Shown here in pieces: positions 1 through 7,304 of a DNA stretch of 64,000 nucleotides; the stretch's first letter is position 1, and the number at the start of each line of letters is the position of its first letter. The stretch spans positions 124,001 through 188,000 of the forward strand of contig NZ_JANZLA010000008.1 of NCBI RefSeq assembly GCF_025770785.1, read 5' to 3'. Origin of the DNA: Cellulomonas sp. SG140 (GTDB taxonomy: Bacteria; Actinomycetota; Actinomycetes; Actinomycetales; Cellulomonadaceae). Position numbers and translations under genes: made by a program. The notes below the pieces were generated by a model that worked only from the letters and a program-made list of their open reading frames with translations, was not told where the DNA came from and ran no database searches.

Positions 1-45
1 GGGCACTGAGCGGCATCCGCCGACCGCCGTCGGGCCGGGCCACGG

Positions 46-546
46 TCAGGGCTGCGGCCTCGGCGTGAGCCGGATCGCCCGCGCGCCCGCGGCCCACGCC
101 AGGTGCAGGTCCACCGGGTCGGGGTTCCCGGCCGCGTCCAGTCCGATGCGGTTGAACGCCGCGAACTGGTGGTTGCGGCTGGCCATCAGCGCGTACGCGG
201 CCACGACGCCGGGCTCGTCGGTGACCACCTGCACGTCGGCCGAACGCCGTCGGCCCAGCAGCCGGACCTCGACCGGCTCGCCGCTGCGCAGGTTGCGCGC
301 CCAGGCGAAGGGTGTGCCGATCAGCAGCGAGCCCTCGTCCGCGAGGTAGGCGACGGGGACGGTGTACCGGCGCCCGGTCTTGCGACCCACCACGTACAGC
401 GTGATGAGCCTGCGGCCCACCACCCGGCTCACGCCCGGCATCGCCAGGAGGCCGCGCACCAGGCGGTTCACCAGCCGTTGCACCGGCAGCGTGCGGGCGC
501 GGACCGCCGCGGCTCGTGCGTCGTGGGCGGTGTGGTTCTCGTCCAT
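46..546 (-). CDS. deazaflavin (F420)-dependent nitroreductase-family protein
   Basis: About 166 residues. The family (Ddn/Rv3547-like split-barrel proteins) uses deazaflavin or flavin cofactors to reduce quinones, nitro compounds and other substrates. Visible support is the core around residues 45-85, where a basic segment (VVGRRLITLYVVGRKTGRR) leads into YTVPVAYL, then the short strand GSLLIGTPFAWARNLR with the family's typical W-x-x-N-L-x-x-G pattern. The ATG at 546 is preferred because the upstream in-frame extension is antisense to the sigma-factor gene and has no domain. It diverges from the ECF sigma gene at 628. ECF41 sigma factors commonly sit beside small oxidoreductases, so co-regulation is plausible. 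The exact substrate is unknown and the F420 preference is inferred from the family. Confidence 0.8.
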   Translation of the reverse strand: MDENHTAHDARAAAVRARTLPVQRLVNRLVRGLLAMPGVSRVVGRRLITLYVVGRKTGRRYTVPVAYLADEGSLLIGTPFAWARNLRSGEPVEVRLLGRRRSADVQVVTDEPGVVAAYALMASRNHQFAAFNRIGLDAAGNPDPVDLHLAWAAGARAIRLTPRPQP

Positions 547-558
547 CTGGCTCCTTGG

Positions 559-585
559 TGTCACCTTGAGGGCGTGCGGTTCGTC
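559..585 (+). promoter_or_regulatory. candidate ECF41-type promoter of the sigma gene
   Basis: TGTCACC at 559-565 is followed, after exactly 16 bases, by CGTC at 582-585. ECF41 sigma factors are known to recognise TGTCACA-N16-CGTC-like promoters near their own genes. It lies about 40 bases before the GTG at 628 and would give autoregulation. The match is by eye only. Confidence 0.55.
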
Positions 586-593
586 GAGGTGAT

Positions 594-620
594 GACGGAC
601 GGTGACGAGAGAAGGTGACG
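594..620 (-). promoter_or_regulatory. candidate divergent ECF41-type promoter for the nitroreductase gene
   Basis: Read on the minus strand this is CGTCACC (620-614), 16 bases, then CGTC (597-594), the same architecture as the plus-strand site and pointing at the gene starting at 546. The area contains several GGTGACG repeats, so a chance match is more likely here than at 559-585. Confidence 0.35.
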
Positions 621-627
621 AAGGAAG

Positions 628-1521
628 GTGACGGTGGACGACGGCGACGGGCTGGCAGCGGCCTTCGAGACCCAGCGCGGGCACCTGCACGCGGTGGCCT
701 ACCGGATGCTCGGCTCGCTGAGCGACGCCGACGACGCGGTGCAGGAGACGTGGCTGCGGCTGGTGCGCTCGGAGCCGGCCGAGATCCGGAACCTCGGCGG
801 CTGGCTCACCACGGTGCTCGGCCGCGTGTGCCTCGACATGCTGCGGACCCGGCAGTCGCGACGGGAGGACCCGTTCGACGTCCACCTGCCCGACCCGGTG
901 GTCAGCGCGGCGCCCCGCACCGGTCCGGAGGAGCAGGCAGTGACGGCCGACTCGGTCGGCCTCGCGCTGCTCGTGGTGCTCGACACCCTGTCGCCGGCCG
1001 AGCGGCTCGCGTTCGTGCTGCACGACGTCTTCGCCGTGCCGTTCGACGAGGTCGCGACGATCCTCGACCGCACCCCGGCCGCCGCGAAGCAGCTGGCCAG
1101 CCGCGCTCGACGCCGCGTCCGGGGCGCCGAGCCGAGCGGGCGGGTCGACTCCCGACGGCACCGGCGGGTGGTCGACGCCTTCCTCGCGGCGGCCCGCGAG
1201 GGCGACCTCGACGGGCTGCTGGCCGTCCTCGACCCCGAGGTGGTGCTGCGCGCCGATGCGGGCAGCGGGCCGCTGGGTCCTTCGCAGCTGGTGCACGGCG
1301 CGCCCGCGGTGGCGCAGCAGGCGCTCCGGTTCGCGTCGCTGGCCGTGCACGCCCGCCCGGTGCTGGTCAACGGCGTCCCGGGCCTGCTCGGCGTCCGTGA
1401 CGGCACGCCGTTCTCGCTGCTCAGCGTGGCCGTGCGGGGAGACGTGATCGTCGAGATCGACATCCTGGCGGACCCGGAACGCCTCGCCCGGCTCGACCTG
1501 GCGGGCCTGACCGCCCGCTGA
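628..1521 (+). CDS. ECF41-family RNA polymerase sigma factor with SnoaL-like C-terminal domain
   Basis: 297 residues. Sigma region 2 is at about residues 10-75 (AYRMLGSLSDADDAVQETWLR, then the RQSRRED basic patch). Sigma region 4 is at about 110-165 (LSPAERLAFVLHDVFAVPFDEVA, then TPAAAKQLASRARRR). A roughly 120-residue SnoaL/NTF2-like domain follows (RRVVDAFLAAAREGDLDGLLAVLDPEV). This fused layout defines ECF41/SigJ-like factors, whose C-terminal domain modulates activity in place of a separate anti-sigma factor. Start GTG 628 has AAGGA just upstream; GTG 634 is a possible alternative. The divergent neighbour is a small oxidoreductase, a common ECF41 context. Candidate ECF41 promoters lie in the shared intergenic region. 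Confidence 0.9.
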   Translation: MTVDDGDGLAAAFETQRGHLHAVAYRMLGSLSDADDAVQETWLRLVRSEPAEIRNLGGWLTTVLGRVCLDMLRTRQSRREDPFDVHLPDPVVSAAPRTGPEEQAVTADSVGLALLVVLDTLSPAERLAFVLHDVFAVPFDEVATILDRTPAAAKQLASRARRRVRGAEPSGRVDSRRHRRVVDAFLAAAREGDLDGLLAVLDPEVVLRADAGSGPLGPSQLVHGAPAVAQQALRFASLAVHARPVLVNGVPGLLGVRDGTPFSLLSVAVRGDVIVEIDILADPERLARLDLAGLTAR

Positions 1522-1526
1522 CCGAC

Positions 1527-1545
1527 GACCCCGTGAACCAGGGTC
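1527..1545. terminator. weak hairpin between convergent genes
   Basis: GACCC and GGGTC form a 5-bp stem with a 9-base loop in the 42-base gap between the sigma gene and the convergent TetR gene. There is no T tract. It may be a weak bidirectional terminator. Confidence 0.25.
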
Positions 1546-1563
1546 GGCGCGGGACAGCCGCCC

Positions 1564-2160
1564 TCAGTCGGAGGGCGCCGCGGCGGCTCTGCGGGTGCGC
1601 AGGCCGTCCATCAGCAGGTCGAGCAGCCGGGCGCCCTGCCCCTCCCGCGCCGAGGTCCCGGCCACGGTGAACACGCCGATGAGCGCGGCGGCCACGTCGT
1701 CGGCCCGCGCGTCCGCCCGCAGCTCACCGGCGTCCCGGCCGGCGTCGAGGATGCCGTCGATCGCCGCCAGCAGCTGGTCCCGCGTCTGCAGGTGCGTGGC
1801 CGAACCGGCGTCGACCATCTCGCGCAGGGTGTCGACCATGCCGTGCTTGGTCACCAGCCAGTCGCCGAACAGGTCCATCCAGAGCCGCAGCGCCTCGGCC
1901 GGCGCGTGCTCGGTGAGCAGCTGGTCGGCCCCGCGCGTGAGCCGGTCCACCTGGTCGCGGTAGACGGCGTCCACCAGCGACTCCCGCGTCGGGAAGTGCC
2001 GGTACAGCGTGGCGATGCCGACGCCGGCCTCGCGGGCGATCGCGCGCATGGACGGCTCGGCGTCGGCGGAGGCGAACACCCGGGTCGCCGCCGCCAGCAC
2101 CACGTCGCGGTTGCGGGCGGCGTCGGCGCGGAGGCCGGGGTTCTCACTCAAACGGATCAT
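1564..2160 (-). CDS. TetR/AcrR-family transcriptional repressor
   Basis: 198 residues. The N-terminal TetR DNA-binding domain is clear at about residues 17-63, with the helix-turn-helix SMRAIAREAGVGIATLYRHF followed by PTRESLVDAVY. The C-terminal ligand domain is variable (LWMDLFGDWLVTKHGMVDTLREM resembles SbtR-type C-terminal domains). It is divergent from an MDR oxidoreductase gene (2244). The 83-base gap holds a perfect 12-bp palindrome, so it most likely represses itself and that enzyme. Ligand unknown. Confidence 0.92.
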   Translation of the reverse strand: MIRLSENPGLRADAARNRDVVLAAATRVFASADAEPSMRAIAREAGVGIATLYRHFPTRESLVDAVYRDQVDRLTRGADQLLTEHAPAEALRLWMDLFGDWLVTKHGMVDTLREMVDAGSATHLQTRDQLLAAIDGILDAGRDAGELRADARADDVAAALIGVFTVAGTSAREGQGARLLDLLMDGLRTRRAAAAPSD

Positions 2161-2193
2161 GCTCCACTTATGCGCTAGTCTCGTCGTACAACC

Positions 2194-2205
2194 GGAACGC
2201 GTTCC
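2194..2205. promoter_or_regulatory. palindromic candidate TetR operator
   Basis: GGAACGCGTTCC is a perfect 12-bp palindrome, flanked by further A/T-rich bases, midway between the divergent TetR (2160) and MDR reductase (2244) starts. Its position and symmetry fit a TetR dimer site controlling both genes. Confidence 0.55.
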
Positions 2206-2243
2206 ACTTTACCTGTTCCCTTCCCGACGAAGGCGAGACCGAC

Positions 2244-3200
2244 ATGCCCACCACCGCTCCGCGCACCATGCGCACCGTCCGCTTCCACGAGTACGGCGAC
2301 GCCGCCGACGTCCTGCGGCTGGAGACGGTCCCCGTCCCCGAGCCGGGTCCGGGGCGCATCCGCGTCACCGTGCACGTCTGCGGCCTGGCACCCGCGGACT
2401 GGGCGCTGTGCGGCGGGCTGTTCGCCGGGTTGCTGCCGCGCGGCATCGGCATCGACGTGTCCGGCACGGTCGACGCGGTCGGTCCGGAGGTCACCGGCGT
2501 GGCGGTCGGGGACGCGGTGGTCGGCACCGCCGACTGGCGCGAGTCCACCACGGCAGGCGCCTCCGACCACGCGGTGATGAACCGCTGGGTGCCGGTCCCG
2601 GCCGGCCTGGACCTGACCGAGGCCGCCGCGCTGCCGATGGCGATCGACACCGCCTACCGGCACCTGGCGTTGCTGGGCCTCGAACCCGGCACGACGCTCC
2701 TGGTCAGCGGTGCGGGAACCACCATCGGCTTCGCCGCCGTGCAGATCGCGCTGGTGCGCGGCCTGCGCGTCGTCGCCACCGCCGGTCCCGCGCACACCCC
2801 CGCGCTGGAGCAGCTGGGCGCCACCGTCACCTCGTACGGGCCCGGGTTGGCGGACCGGGTGCGGGCCGCGGTGGGCGGCCCCGTCGACCTGGTGCTGGAC
2901 ACCGCACCCGTCACCGGCGTGCTGCCCGAGCTGGTGGCGGCGGCGGGCGGTGAGGCGCGGCACGTGCTGACCATCACCGACGTCGAGCACGCGCCCGCGC
3001 TCGGCGTGCGGGACAGCTTCCACGAGGACTGGTCGCACCCGGTCGACGGGCTCGCCGAGTTCGTCGGGCTGGCGGGGCAGGGACGGTTCAGCGTGCCGAT
3101 CGCGCGGACGTTCCCGCTCGAGCAGTGGCGCGACGCCCTGCAGCTGAGCCGCAGCAACCAGGCGCGCGGCAAGCTGCTGCTGGTGCCGGGGATCGCCTGA
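2244..3200 (+). CDS. zinc-independent MDR-family NADP-dependent oxidoreductase (quinone reductase-like)
   Basis: 318 residues, normal for the quinone oxidoreductase branch of the medium-chain dehydrogenase/reductase superfamily. The GroES-like half runs to about residue 120 (GDAVVGTADWRESTTAGASDHAVMN). The Rossmann half has an NAD(P) motif at about 150-165 (LLVSGAGTTIGFAAVQIAL, a variant of the usual A-G-x-G-x-V-G). No structural or catalytic zinc cysteine set is seen, which supports quinone reductase over alcohol dehydrogenase. It probably reduces quinones or alpha,beta-unsaturated carbonyls in the cytoplasm. Divergent from a TetR gene and likely its target. Confidence 0.85.
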   Translation: MPTTAPRTMRTVRFHEYGDAADVLRLETVPVPEPGPGRIRVTVHVCGLAPADWALCGGLFAGLLPRGIGIDVSGTVDAVGPEVTGVAVGDAVVGTADWRESTTAGASDHAVMNRWVPVPAGLDLTEAAALPMAIDTAYRHLALLGLEPGTTLLVSGAGTTIGFAAVQIALVRGLRVVATAGPAHTPALEQLGATVTSYGPGLADRVRAAVGGPVDLVLDTAPVTGVLPELVAAAGGEARHVLTITDVEHAPALGVRDSFHEDWSHPVDGLAEFVGLAGQGRFSVPIARTFPLEQWRDALQLSRSNQARGKLLLVPGIA

Positions 3201-3253
3201 CGCCGCTGGGCGACGCAGGAGGGGACCGCCGCCCGGGGCCGGGTGGGTCGAGC

Positions 3254-4039
3254 TCAGCTGGTCGGGACGTCCGCCTCGACGTCGGCCTTCCACTGCGCCT
3301 TCTCGGCCCGCCAGCCCTCGTCGTCCCGGCCCAGCCGCCAGTAGCCGGAGATCGATGCCGCCCTCTCCCGGGGCACGTGCCGCTCGGCCAGCAGGTGCCG
3401 CCGCAGCGTGCGGACGAACCCGGCCTCACCGTGCAGGAACACCTGCGGGTCACCGACGGGGAACGCCATCGCCGTCACCGTCTCGACCAGCAGCTCGCCA
3501 CGCGGGCGCCCGTCCCGGTGCAGCCACACGACCTGCGCGTCTGCACCGACCGCCGCCTCCAGCGGCACCTCGTCGTGCGGGCCCTCCACCTCGATCAGCG
3601 CGCGTGCCACCGCCCCGGCGGCCAGCCGCTCCACCGCCACCGCGATCGCCGGCAGCGAGCTCTCGTCGCCGATCAGCAGGTGCCAGGCGGCCGACTGCTC
3701 GGGGCTGTACCCACCACCGGGCCCGGTGAGCAGCACCTGGTCACCGGGCTGCGCCGCCACTGCCCAGGGACCGGCGAGCCCCTGGTCGCCGTGCACCGCG
3801 ACGTCCACGGTCAGCTGCCCGGCGCCCCCGTCCCACGCCCGCACCGTGTAGGTGCGCCGCGCGGGCCGGTCCTGACCCGGCCGAGGGAACAGCAGCTTCA
3901 CGTACTGGTCGGCGTAGCCGTTCGGCGCGAACCCGGTCAGGCCCCGACCGCCGAGCACCACCCGGAGCATGGAGCGACTCAGCTGCTCCGCACGGACGAC
4001 GGTGGCGACGAAGGGCTCGGGACGCTCAGCAGACGGCAC
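3254..4039 (-). CDS. siderophore-interacting protein (FAD/NAD(P)H ferric-siderophore reductase family)
   Basis: 261 residues, matching ViuB/YqjH-type SIP proteins, which use FAD to reduce ferric siderophores and release iron in the cytoplasm. The FAD-binding barrel includes ARRTYTVRAWD and a C-terminal strand TGPGGGYSP. The SIP domain shows LLIGDESSLPAIAV, a central FLHGEAGFVRTLRR and the diagnostic end SISGYWRLGRDDEGWRAEK. It converges on the MDR gene (53-base gap) and no siderophore transporter lies nearby. An ATG start at 4039 is used. Confidence 0.9.
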   Translation of the reverse strand: MPSAERPEPFVATVVRAEQLSRSMLRVVLGGRGLTGFAPNGYADQYVKLLFPRPGQDRPARRTYTVRAWDGGAGQLTVDVAVHGDQGLAGPWAVAAQPGDQVLLTGPGGGYSPEQSAAWHLLIGDESSLPAIAVAVERLAAGAVARALIEVEGPHDEVPLEAAVGADAQVVWLHRDGRPRGELLVETVTAMAFPVGDPQVFLHGEAGFVRTLRRHLLAERHVPRERAASISGYWRLGRDDEGWRAEKAQWKADVEADVPTS

Positions 4040-4087
4040 CCGGCGAATCTACGTGGCCGGCTGAGGTCGAACGCGAGACATCTGCCT

Positions 4088-4606
4088 TCAGAGGTTCGGC
4101 GCAAGCCCGAGGCTCGTTCGCGCGTCCTTGACGAGCACGTAGAGCCGCTCCCGCTCGCTTCGCTCGATCGGGACGAAGTCGAAGTGGAGGTAGAAGTCCC
4201 GCGCAGCCCTGTCGATCGGGTCGACGACGATCACACGGCCGCCCACCAGGTCCGATGCTGCGCAGATCGTCTCGAGAGCGTCGAACAGCAGCTGCCCACC
4301 CAGACCTTGGCCTTGAAGCGTCCGATCGAGCGCGAGGCGGGCGAGGATGAACCCGGGCACAACCGCGTGTCCGCCTGCAAGCCGCCCGCTGAGGTCGGCT
4401 CGCGCTATCTGCGTCGGGGCGATCGAGTAGTACGCGACGACACGATGCGTCGACTGCTCCCGCCACACCGTCGTTCGCGCGGTGCCCTGCTTCTGGGCCA
4501 GCAGGGCATGTTCGCGAAGCCACACCTCCAGCTGCGGCCTCCCGCAGGCGAACGTGTCGATCCCGCTCTCGTCGACGAGCCGCTCGGAGACGAACAGAGT
4601 GCTCAC
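4088..4606 (-). CDS. GNAT-family acetyltransferase toxin of a type II toxin-antitoxin module (TacT/AtaT-like)
   Basis: 172 residues. Toxins of this family use acetyl-CoA to acetylate the amino acid on charged tRNA, blocking translation. The acetyl-CoA loop is visible in LALDRTLQGQGLGGQLLFDAL (R/Q-x-x-G-x-G type) and the conserved C-terminal Y in FYLHFDFVPI corresponds to the catalytic tyrosine region of TacT relatives. The GTG start at 4606 overlaps the antitoxin stop by 4 bases, the usual arrangement for DUF1778-GNAT pairs. A longer in-frame start at 4663 would run deep into the antitoxin and is unlikely. Translation is probably coupled to the antitoxin. Confidence 0.88.
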   Translation of the reverse strand: MSTLFVSERLVDESGIDTFACGRPQLEVWLREHALLAQKQGTARTTVWREQSTHRVVAYYSIAPTQIARADLSGRLAGGHAVVPGFILARLALDRTLQGQGLGGQLLFDALETICAASDLVGGRVIVVDPIDRAARDFYLHFDFVPIERSERERLYVLVKDARTSLGLAPNL

Positions 4607-4878
4607 CCGCGCGTGAATCGACGCGGCCGCTCGGCTTCCTTCGCCAACCGCGGCAGACGCCACGGAACAGCATCGAGCGCCTCGACCATCGCGTCGAACT
4701 GCTCCGCCGGCATCAGGGTCAGGTCGCTGCGCGCGAGCACCCGCTCCGCCTCCGTCCGGGCGGAGCGCACCACGAACGACGACACGGACTCGTCGAGCAT
4801 CGCGGCCGCCTTGGAGACCAGTTCCTCGGTCTCCGGGTCGATCCGCTGCTCGATCCGCCTCGACTTCACGGTAGTCAT
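4603..4878 (-). CDS. DUF1778-family ribbon-helix-helix antitoxin (TacA-like)
   Basis: 91 residues. The N-terminal RHH DNA-binding part is MTTVKSRRIEQRIDPETEEL and the helix AAAMLDESVSSFVVRSA, the DUF1778 signature. The C-terminal tail (LTLMPAEQFDAMVEALDA) contains the standard D/E-F-D-A-x-V-x-A-L toxin-wrapping segment seen in TacA proteins. It binds the GNAT toxin and, together with it, its own operator. ATG 4878 has GAGGGAGG ahead of it. The large inverted repeat at 4887-4938 abuts this start. Confidence 0.9.
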   Translation of the reverse strand: MTTVKSRRIEQRIDPETEELVSKAAAMLDESVSSFVVRSARTEAERVLARSDLTLMPAEQFDAMVEALDAVPWRLPRLAKEAERPRRFTRG

Positions 4879-4886
4879 GTCCGCCT

Positions 4887-4938
4887 CCCTCGTCGCAGCA
4901 GTGTACGGGACTTGTCCGGACACTGCTGCGGACGAGGG
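4887..4938. repeat. near-perfect 18-bp inverted repeat upstream of the toxin-antitoxin operon
   Basis: Arm CCCTCGTCGCAGCAGTGT (4887-4904) is matched by its complement at 4920-4938, with one extra G at 4930. The 15-base centre contains a smaller inverted repeat, GGAC-TT-GTCC (4908-4917). It lies 9 bases before the antitoxin ATG, touches its ribosome binding site, and sits 18 bases after the end of the SDR gene. It could be the operator of the RHH antitoxin, a terminator for the SDR gene, or a translation-control hairpin. Confidence 0.8.
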
Positions 4939-4955
4939 AAGGTCGGACCGAGCGG

Positions 4956-5672
4956 CTACCAGCCGAGCTCGCCGAGATCCTCCTGGAAGGTGCCGGTCGG
5001 CCCGTCGGCGCCGATCATCGCCAGGCGCGCCACCACCGCGGCGCTCTCGGCGGCCGGCCGTCCCGGGTGGTCCTTGACGCTGCCTCCACCCAGCTCGGTC
5101 GCCGTGATGCCCGGCTCGACGGCGTTCACCTTGATGTCCGGGTAGGCCATCGCGTACTGCACAGTGAGCATCGAGACCGCCGCCTTGCTGGAGCCGTAGG
5201 CGATCGAGACGAAGTGGGAGGCCGGCCGGGACGGCTCGTGCGTCGCCCAGAAGGAGCCGAGCGCGCTCGACACGTTGACGATGACCGGGTTGGCCGACTC
5301 CTGCAGCAGCGGGAGCGCCGCCTGCGTCACCCGGACGATGCCGACGGCGTTGGTGTCGAACACCTCGAGCACGCTGGGGCCGTCCAGCGCCTCCTCCATC
5401 GGGTTGCCGGGCACCCGCTTGGCGATGCCCGCGTTGTTCACCAGCACGTCGAGGCCGGTGCCGGACTCCGCGATCGTCGCGAACGCCGCTGCCACCGACG
5501 CGTCGTCGGTGACGTCGAGCTGGACGAACCGTGCGCCGAGATCGTCGGCGGCCGCGCGGCCGCGGGCCTCGTCGCGGGACCCGATCCAGACGGTGTGCCC
5601 GGCTTCCACGAGGATGCGGGCGGTCTCCTTGCCGAGGCTCTTGTTGGCCCCGGTGATCAGCGTTGTTGTCAT
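4956..5672 (-). CDS. classical short-chain dehydrogenase/reductase
   Basis: 238 residues. It has the SDR NAD(P) motif TLITGANKSLGKE (residues 4-16, T-G-x-x-x-S-x-G), NNAG at about 86-89, the catalytic Ser in VIVNVSSALGSF and Tyr-x-x-x-Lys in AYGSSKAA, then PG...T. The N-A-G-I and VNAVEPGITATEL parts match carbonyl reductase-like SDRs. The substrate is not evident. ATG 5672 is divergent from the XRE regulator at 5774, and the gap carries a nested inverted repeat, suggesting local control. Confidence 0.88.
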   Translation of the reverse strand: MTTTLITGANKSLGKETARILVEAGHTVWIGSRDEARGRAAADDLGARFVQLDVTDDASVAAAFATIAESGTGLDVLVNNAGIAKRVPGNPMEEALDGPSVLEVFDTNAVGIVRVTQAALPLLQESANPVIVNVSSALGSFWATHEPSRPASHFVSIAYGSSKAAVSMLTVQYAMAYPDIKVNAVEPGITATELGGGSVKDHPGRPAAESAAVVARLAMIGADGPTGTFQEDLGELGW

Positions 5673-5703
5673 GCCCCGAGCCTGCGATCCGGGTGCGCGG
5701 GTA

Positions 5704-5735
5704 GGCAGTCGCCTGGCGTTCGTAGGACTGCCAGG
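5704..5735. promoter_or_regulatory. nested inverted repeats, candidate XRE operator
   Basis: GGCAGTC (5704-5710) pairs with GACTGCC (5726-5732), and overlapping CCTGGC (5712-5717) pairs with GCCAGG (5730-5735). Both lie in the 101-base gap between the divergent SDR and XRE genes, where a shared operator is expected. Confidence 0.45.
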
Positions 5736-5773
5736 GCCACGACAGGACGGCGCCGCGGGCCCAGACTCGCAGC

Positions 5774-6616
5774 GTGGAGGAGTGGGAGTTCGGCCGGGCG
5801 GTGCGACGGTGGCGCGAGCGGGTGGCACCCGAGTCCGTCGGCGTTCGGCTGGGCGGTCGGCGCCGCGCCCCGGGCCTGCGCCGCGAAGAGCTGGCCGGCC
5901 TGGCCGGCATCTCCGTCGACTACCTGACCCGCCTCGAGCAGGGCCGTGCGACGTCGCCGTCGTCCCAGGTGGTCGAGGCCCTGGCCCGCAGCCTGCGGCT
6001 CGCCGACGCGGAGCGGGAGCTGCTGTTCAGGCTGGCCGGCCTCTCGGCCCCCGGTCCGGGCATCGTCCCGACCCGCATCACCGCCAGCGTGCAGCGGCTG
6101 CTGGACCGCTTCGTCGGGATCCCACTCGTCATCTACGACGCCGCGTGGAACCTGGTCGTCGCGAACGCGCCGTACGACGCGCTGATGGGCGAGACGTCGG
6201 CGCTGCGCGGCAACGAACGCAACGGGGTGTGGCGCAACGTCGTCGGGCCGCCGTCCCGCGCCCGGCAGACAGAGGCTGAGCACGACGAGCAGGTCGCGGG
6301 GCTCGTCGCCGACCTGCGCATGACGGCGGCCCGGTACCCCGCCGACCAGGGGCTTCGCCGGCTGGTGGCCGACCTGCGCGCCGCGAGCCCCTGGTTCGTC
6401 GAGCTGTGGGACACCGCCCCCGACCCGATGCCGGCCGAGCGATCCCGGCACAAGGTGATCGACCACCCGACGGTCGGGCCGATCACGGTGGACTGCGACA
6501 CCCTCGTCGTGGCCGGCGACGACCTGCGGATCATGGTCTACACGGCCGAGCCGGGGTCCGACGATGCCGAGCGGCTCGAGCTGGCGATCGTGCTGGGGAC
6601 GCAGGCGCTCGCCTAG
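5774..6616 (+). CDS. XRE-family helix-turn-helix regulator with MmyB-like ligand-binding domain
   Basis: 280 residues. The N-terminal HTH (RRAPGLRREELAGLAGISVDYLTRLEQGR, about 31-60) is the signature of the actinobacterial MmyB-like family. It is followed by a PAS-like MmyB domain (about 105-275) with IVIYDAAWNLVVAN-type core and the typical end WDTAP...HPTVGPITVDCDTL...VYTAEPGS. Relatives bind fatty acids and repress a neighbouring SDR or oxidoreductase. The GTG start at 5774 places it divergent from an SDR gene, its probable target. The last 4 bases overlap the convergent TetR gene. Confidence 0.9.
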   Translation: MEEWEFGRAVRRWRERVAPESVGVRLGGRRRAPGLRREELAGLAGISVDYLTRLEQGRATSPSSQVVEALARSLRLADAERELLFRLAGLSAPGPGIVPTRITASVQRLLDRFVGIPLVIYDAAWNLVVANAPYDALMGETSALRGNERNGVWRNVVGPPSRARQTEAEHDEQVAGLVADLRMTAARYPADQGLRRLVADLRAASPWFVELWDTAPDPMPAERSRHKVIDHPTVGPITVDCDTLVVAGDDLRIMVYTAEPGSDDAERLELAIVLGTQALA

Positions 6617-7224
6617 CTGCCGGAGCGCGCGGCCAGCACGCTCGCGCGCGGCTCAGGGACCCCGAGCAGCAGCAGGGTGGCCATGGTGACCGCGGCGGCG
6701 TCGACGTCCGGCCGGGACGGCGCGTCGTCGGCGATGGTGAAGACGGCGGACCAGGCGGTCTGGCTCAGGACGCCGGCCGGCAGGTGGCGTCCGAACACCC
6801 CCGCGTCCTGGCCGCGTCGAACCAAGTCGGCGAGCGCGCGCTCCACCTGCCCGAGCAGGGCGTGGATGTTCTCGCCGAACTCGCCCCGCCGGAGCACCAC
6901 CATCACGCGGTAGCGGTGCACCAGCGGCCAGAGGCGGGCGACGAAGTCCGCCCAGGCCACGTCGGCCGCCTTGTCGGCTGGGGCCTCCTCGGCCAGGACC
7001 GCCTCGATCTCGTCCACCGCGCGCCGCGCGAGCGCCAGCACCAGGTCGGACCGGGACGGGAAGTAGCCGTAGACCGTCCGCCTGACCACACCGGCAGCCG
7101 AGGCGACCTCGCCCATGCCGGCGTCCGGAGTCGCGCCGAGCACCTCGACCGCCGCGTCGAGGATCCGGTCCCGTGTGTCACGACGGCCAGAGGACGGGTT
7201 CTGCACGGCCCAAGGATTGCACAT
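6613..7224 (-). CDS. TetR/AcrR-family transcriptional regulator
   Basis: 203 residues with a clear N-terminal HTH (residues about 18-65: RDRILDAAVEVLG, MGEVASAAGVVRRTVYGYFPSRSDLVLAL). The C-terminal domain is not assigned. Its ATG at 7224 lies inside the first of two strong palindromes shared with the divergent epoxide hydrolase gene, so autorepression and control of that hydrolase are very likely. It converges on the XRE regulator with a 4-base overlap. Confidence 0.9.
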   Translation of the reverse strand: MCNPWAVQNPSSGRRDTRDRILDAAVEVLGATPDAGMGEVASAAGVVRRTVYGYFPSRSDLVLALARRAVDEIEAVLAEEAPADKAADVAWADFVARLWPLVHRYRVMVVLRRGEFGENIHALLGQVERALADLVRRGQDAGVFGRHLPAGVLSQTAWSAVFTIADDAPSRPDVDAAAVTMATLLLLGVPEPRASVLAARSGS

Positions 7225-7261
7225 CCGCGTGCAATCGACCTACTCTGCACACCGGTGTGCA
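7215..7261. promoter_or_regulatory. double palindromic operator between TetR and epoxide hydrolase genes
   Basis: Site 1: GATTGCAC (7215-7222), 6-base spacer, GTGCAATC (7229-7236). Site 2: TGCACACCGGTGTGCA (7246-7261), a perfect 16-bp palindrome. Both include a GTGCAATC half-site (7229-7236 and 7257-7264). Site 1 covers the TetR start codon, so binding should block both the TetR gene and the divergent hydrolase. Confidence 0.7.
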
Positions 7262-7304
7262 ATCGCCAGCCGCGGCGTGCACGGGAGTCGAGGAGAACCG
7301 TGAG

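Noticed and set aside
1..45. Possible end of another gene at the left edge.
   Set aside because: Only 45 bases precede the nitroreductase stop; nothing can be assigned.
4607..4663. Upstream extension of the GNAT toxin to an earlier start.
   Set aside because: It would lie within the antitoxin coding region; the GTGA overlap at 4606 is the standard arrangement.
4913..4922. TGTCCGGACA, the same 10-mer as in the inositol operators, inside the toxin-antitoxin hairpin.
   Set aside because: The adjacent CTTGAC -35 element is missing and the 10-mer is formed by the hairpin's own arms, so it is probably coincidence.
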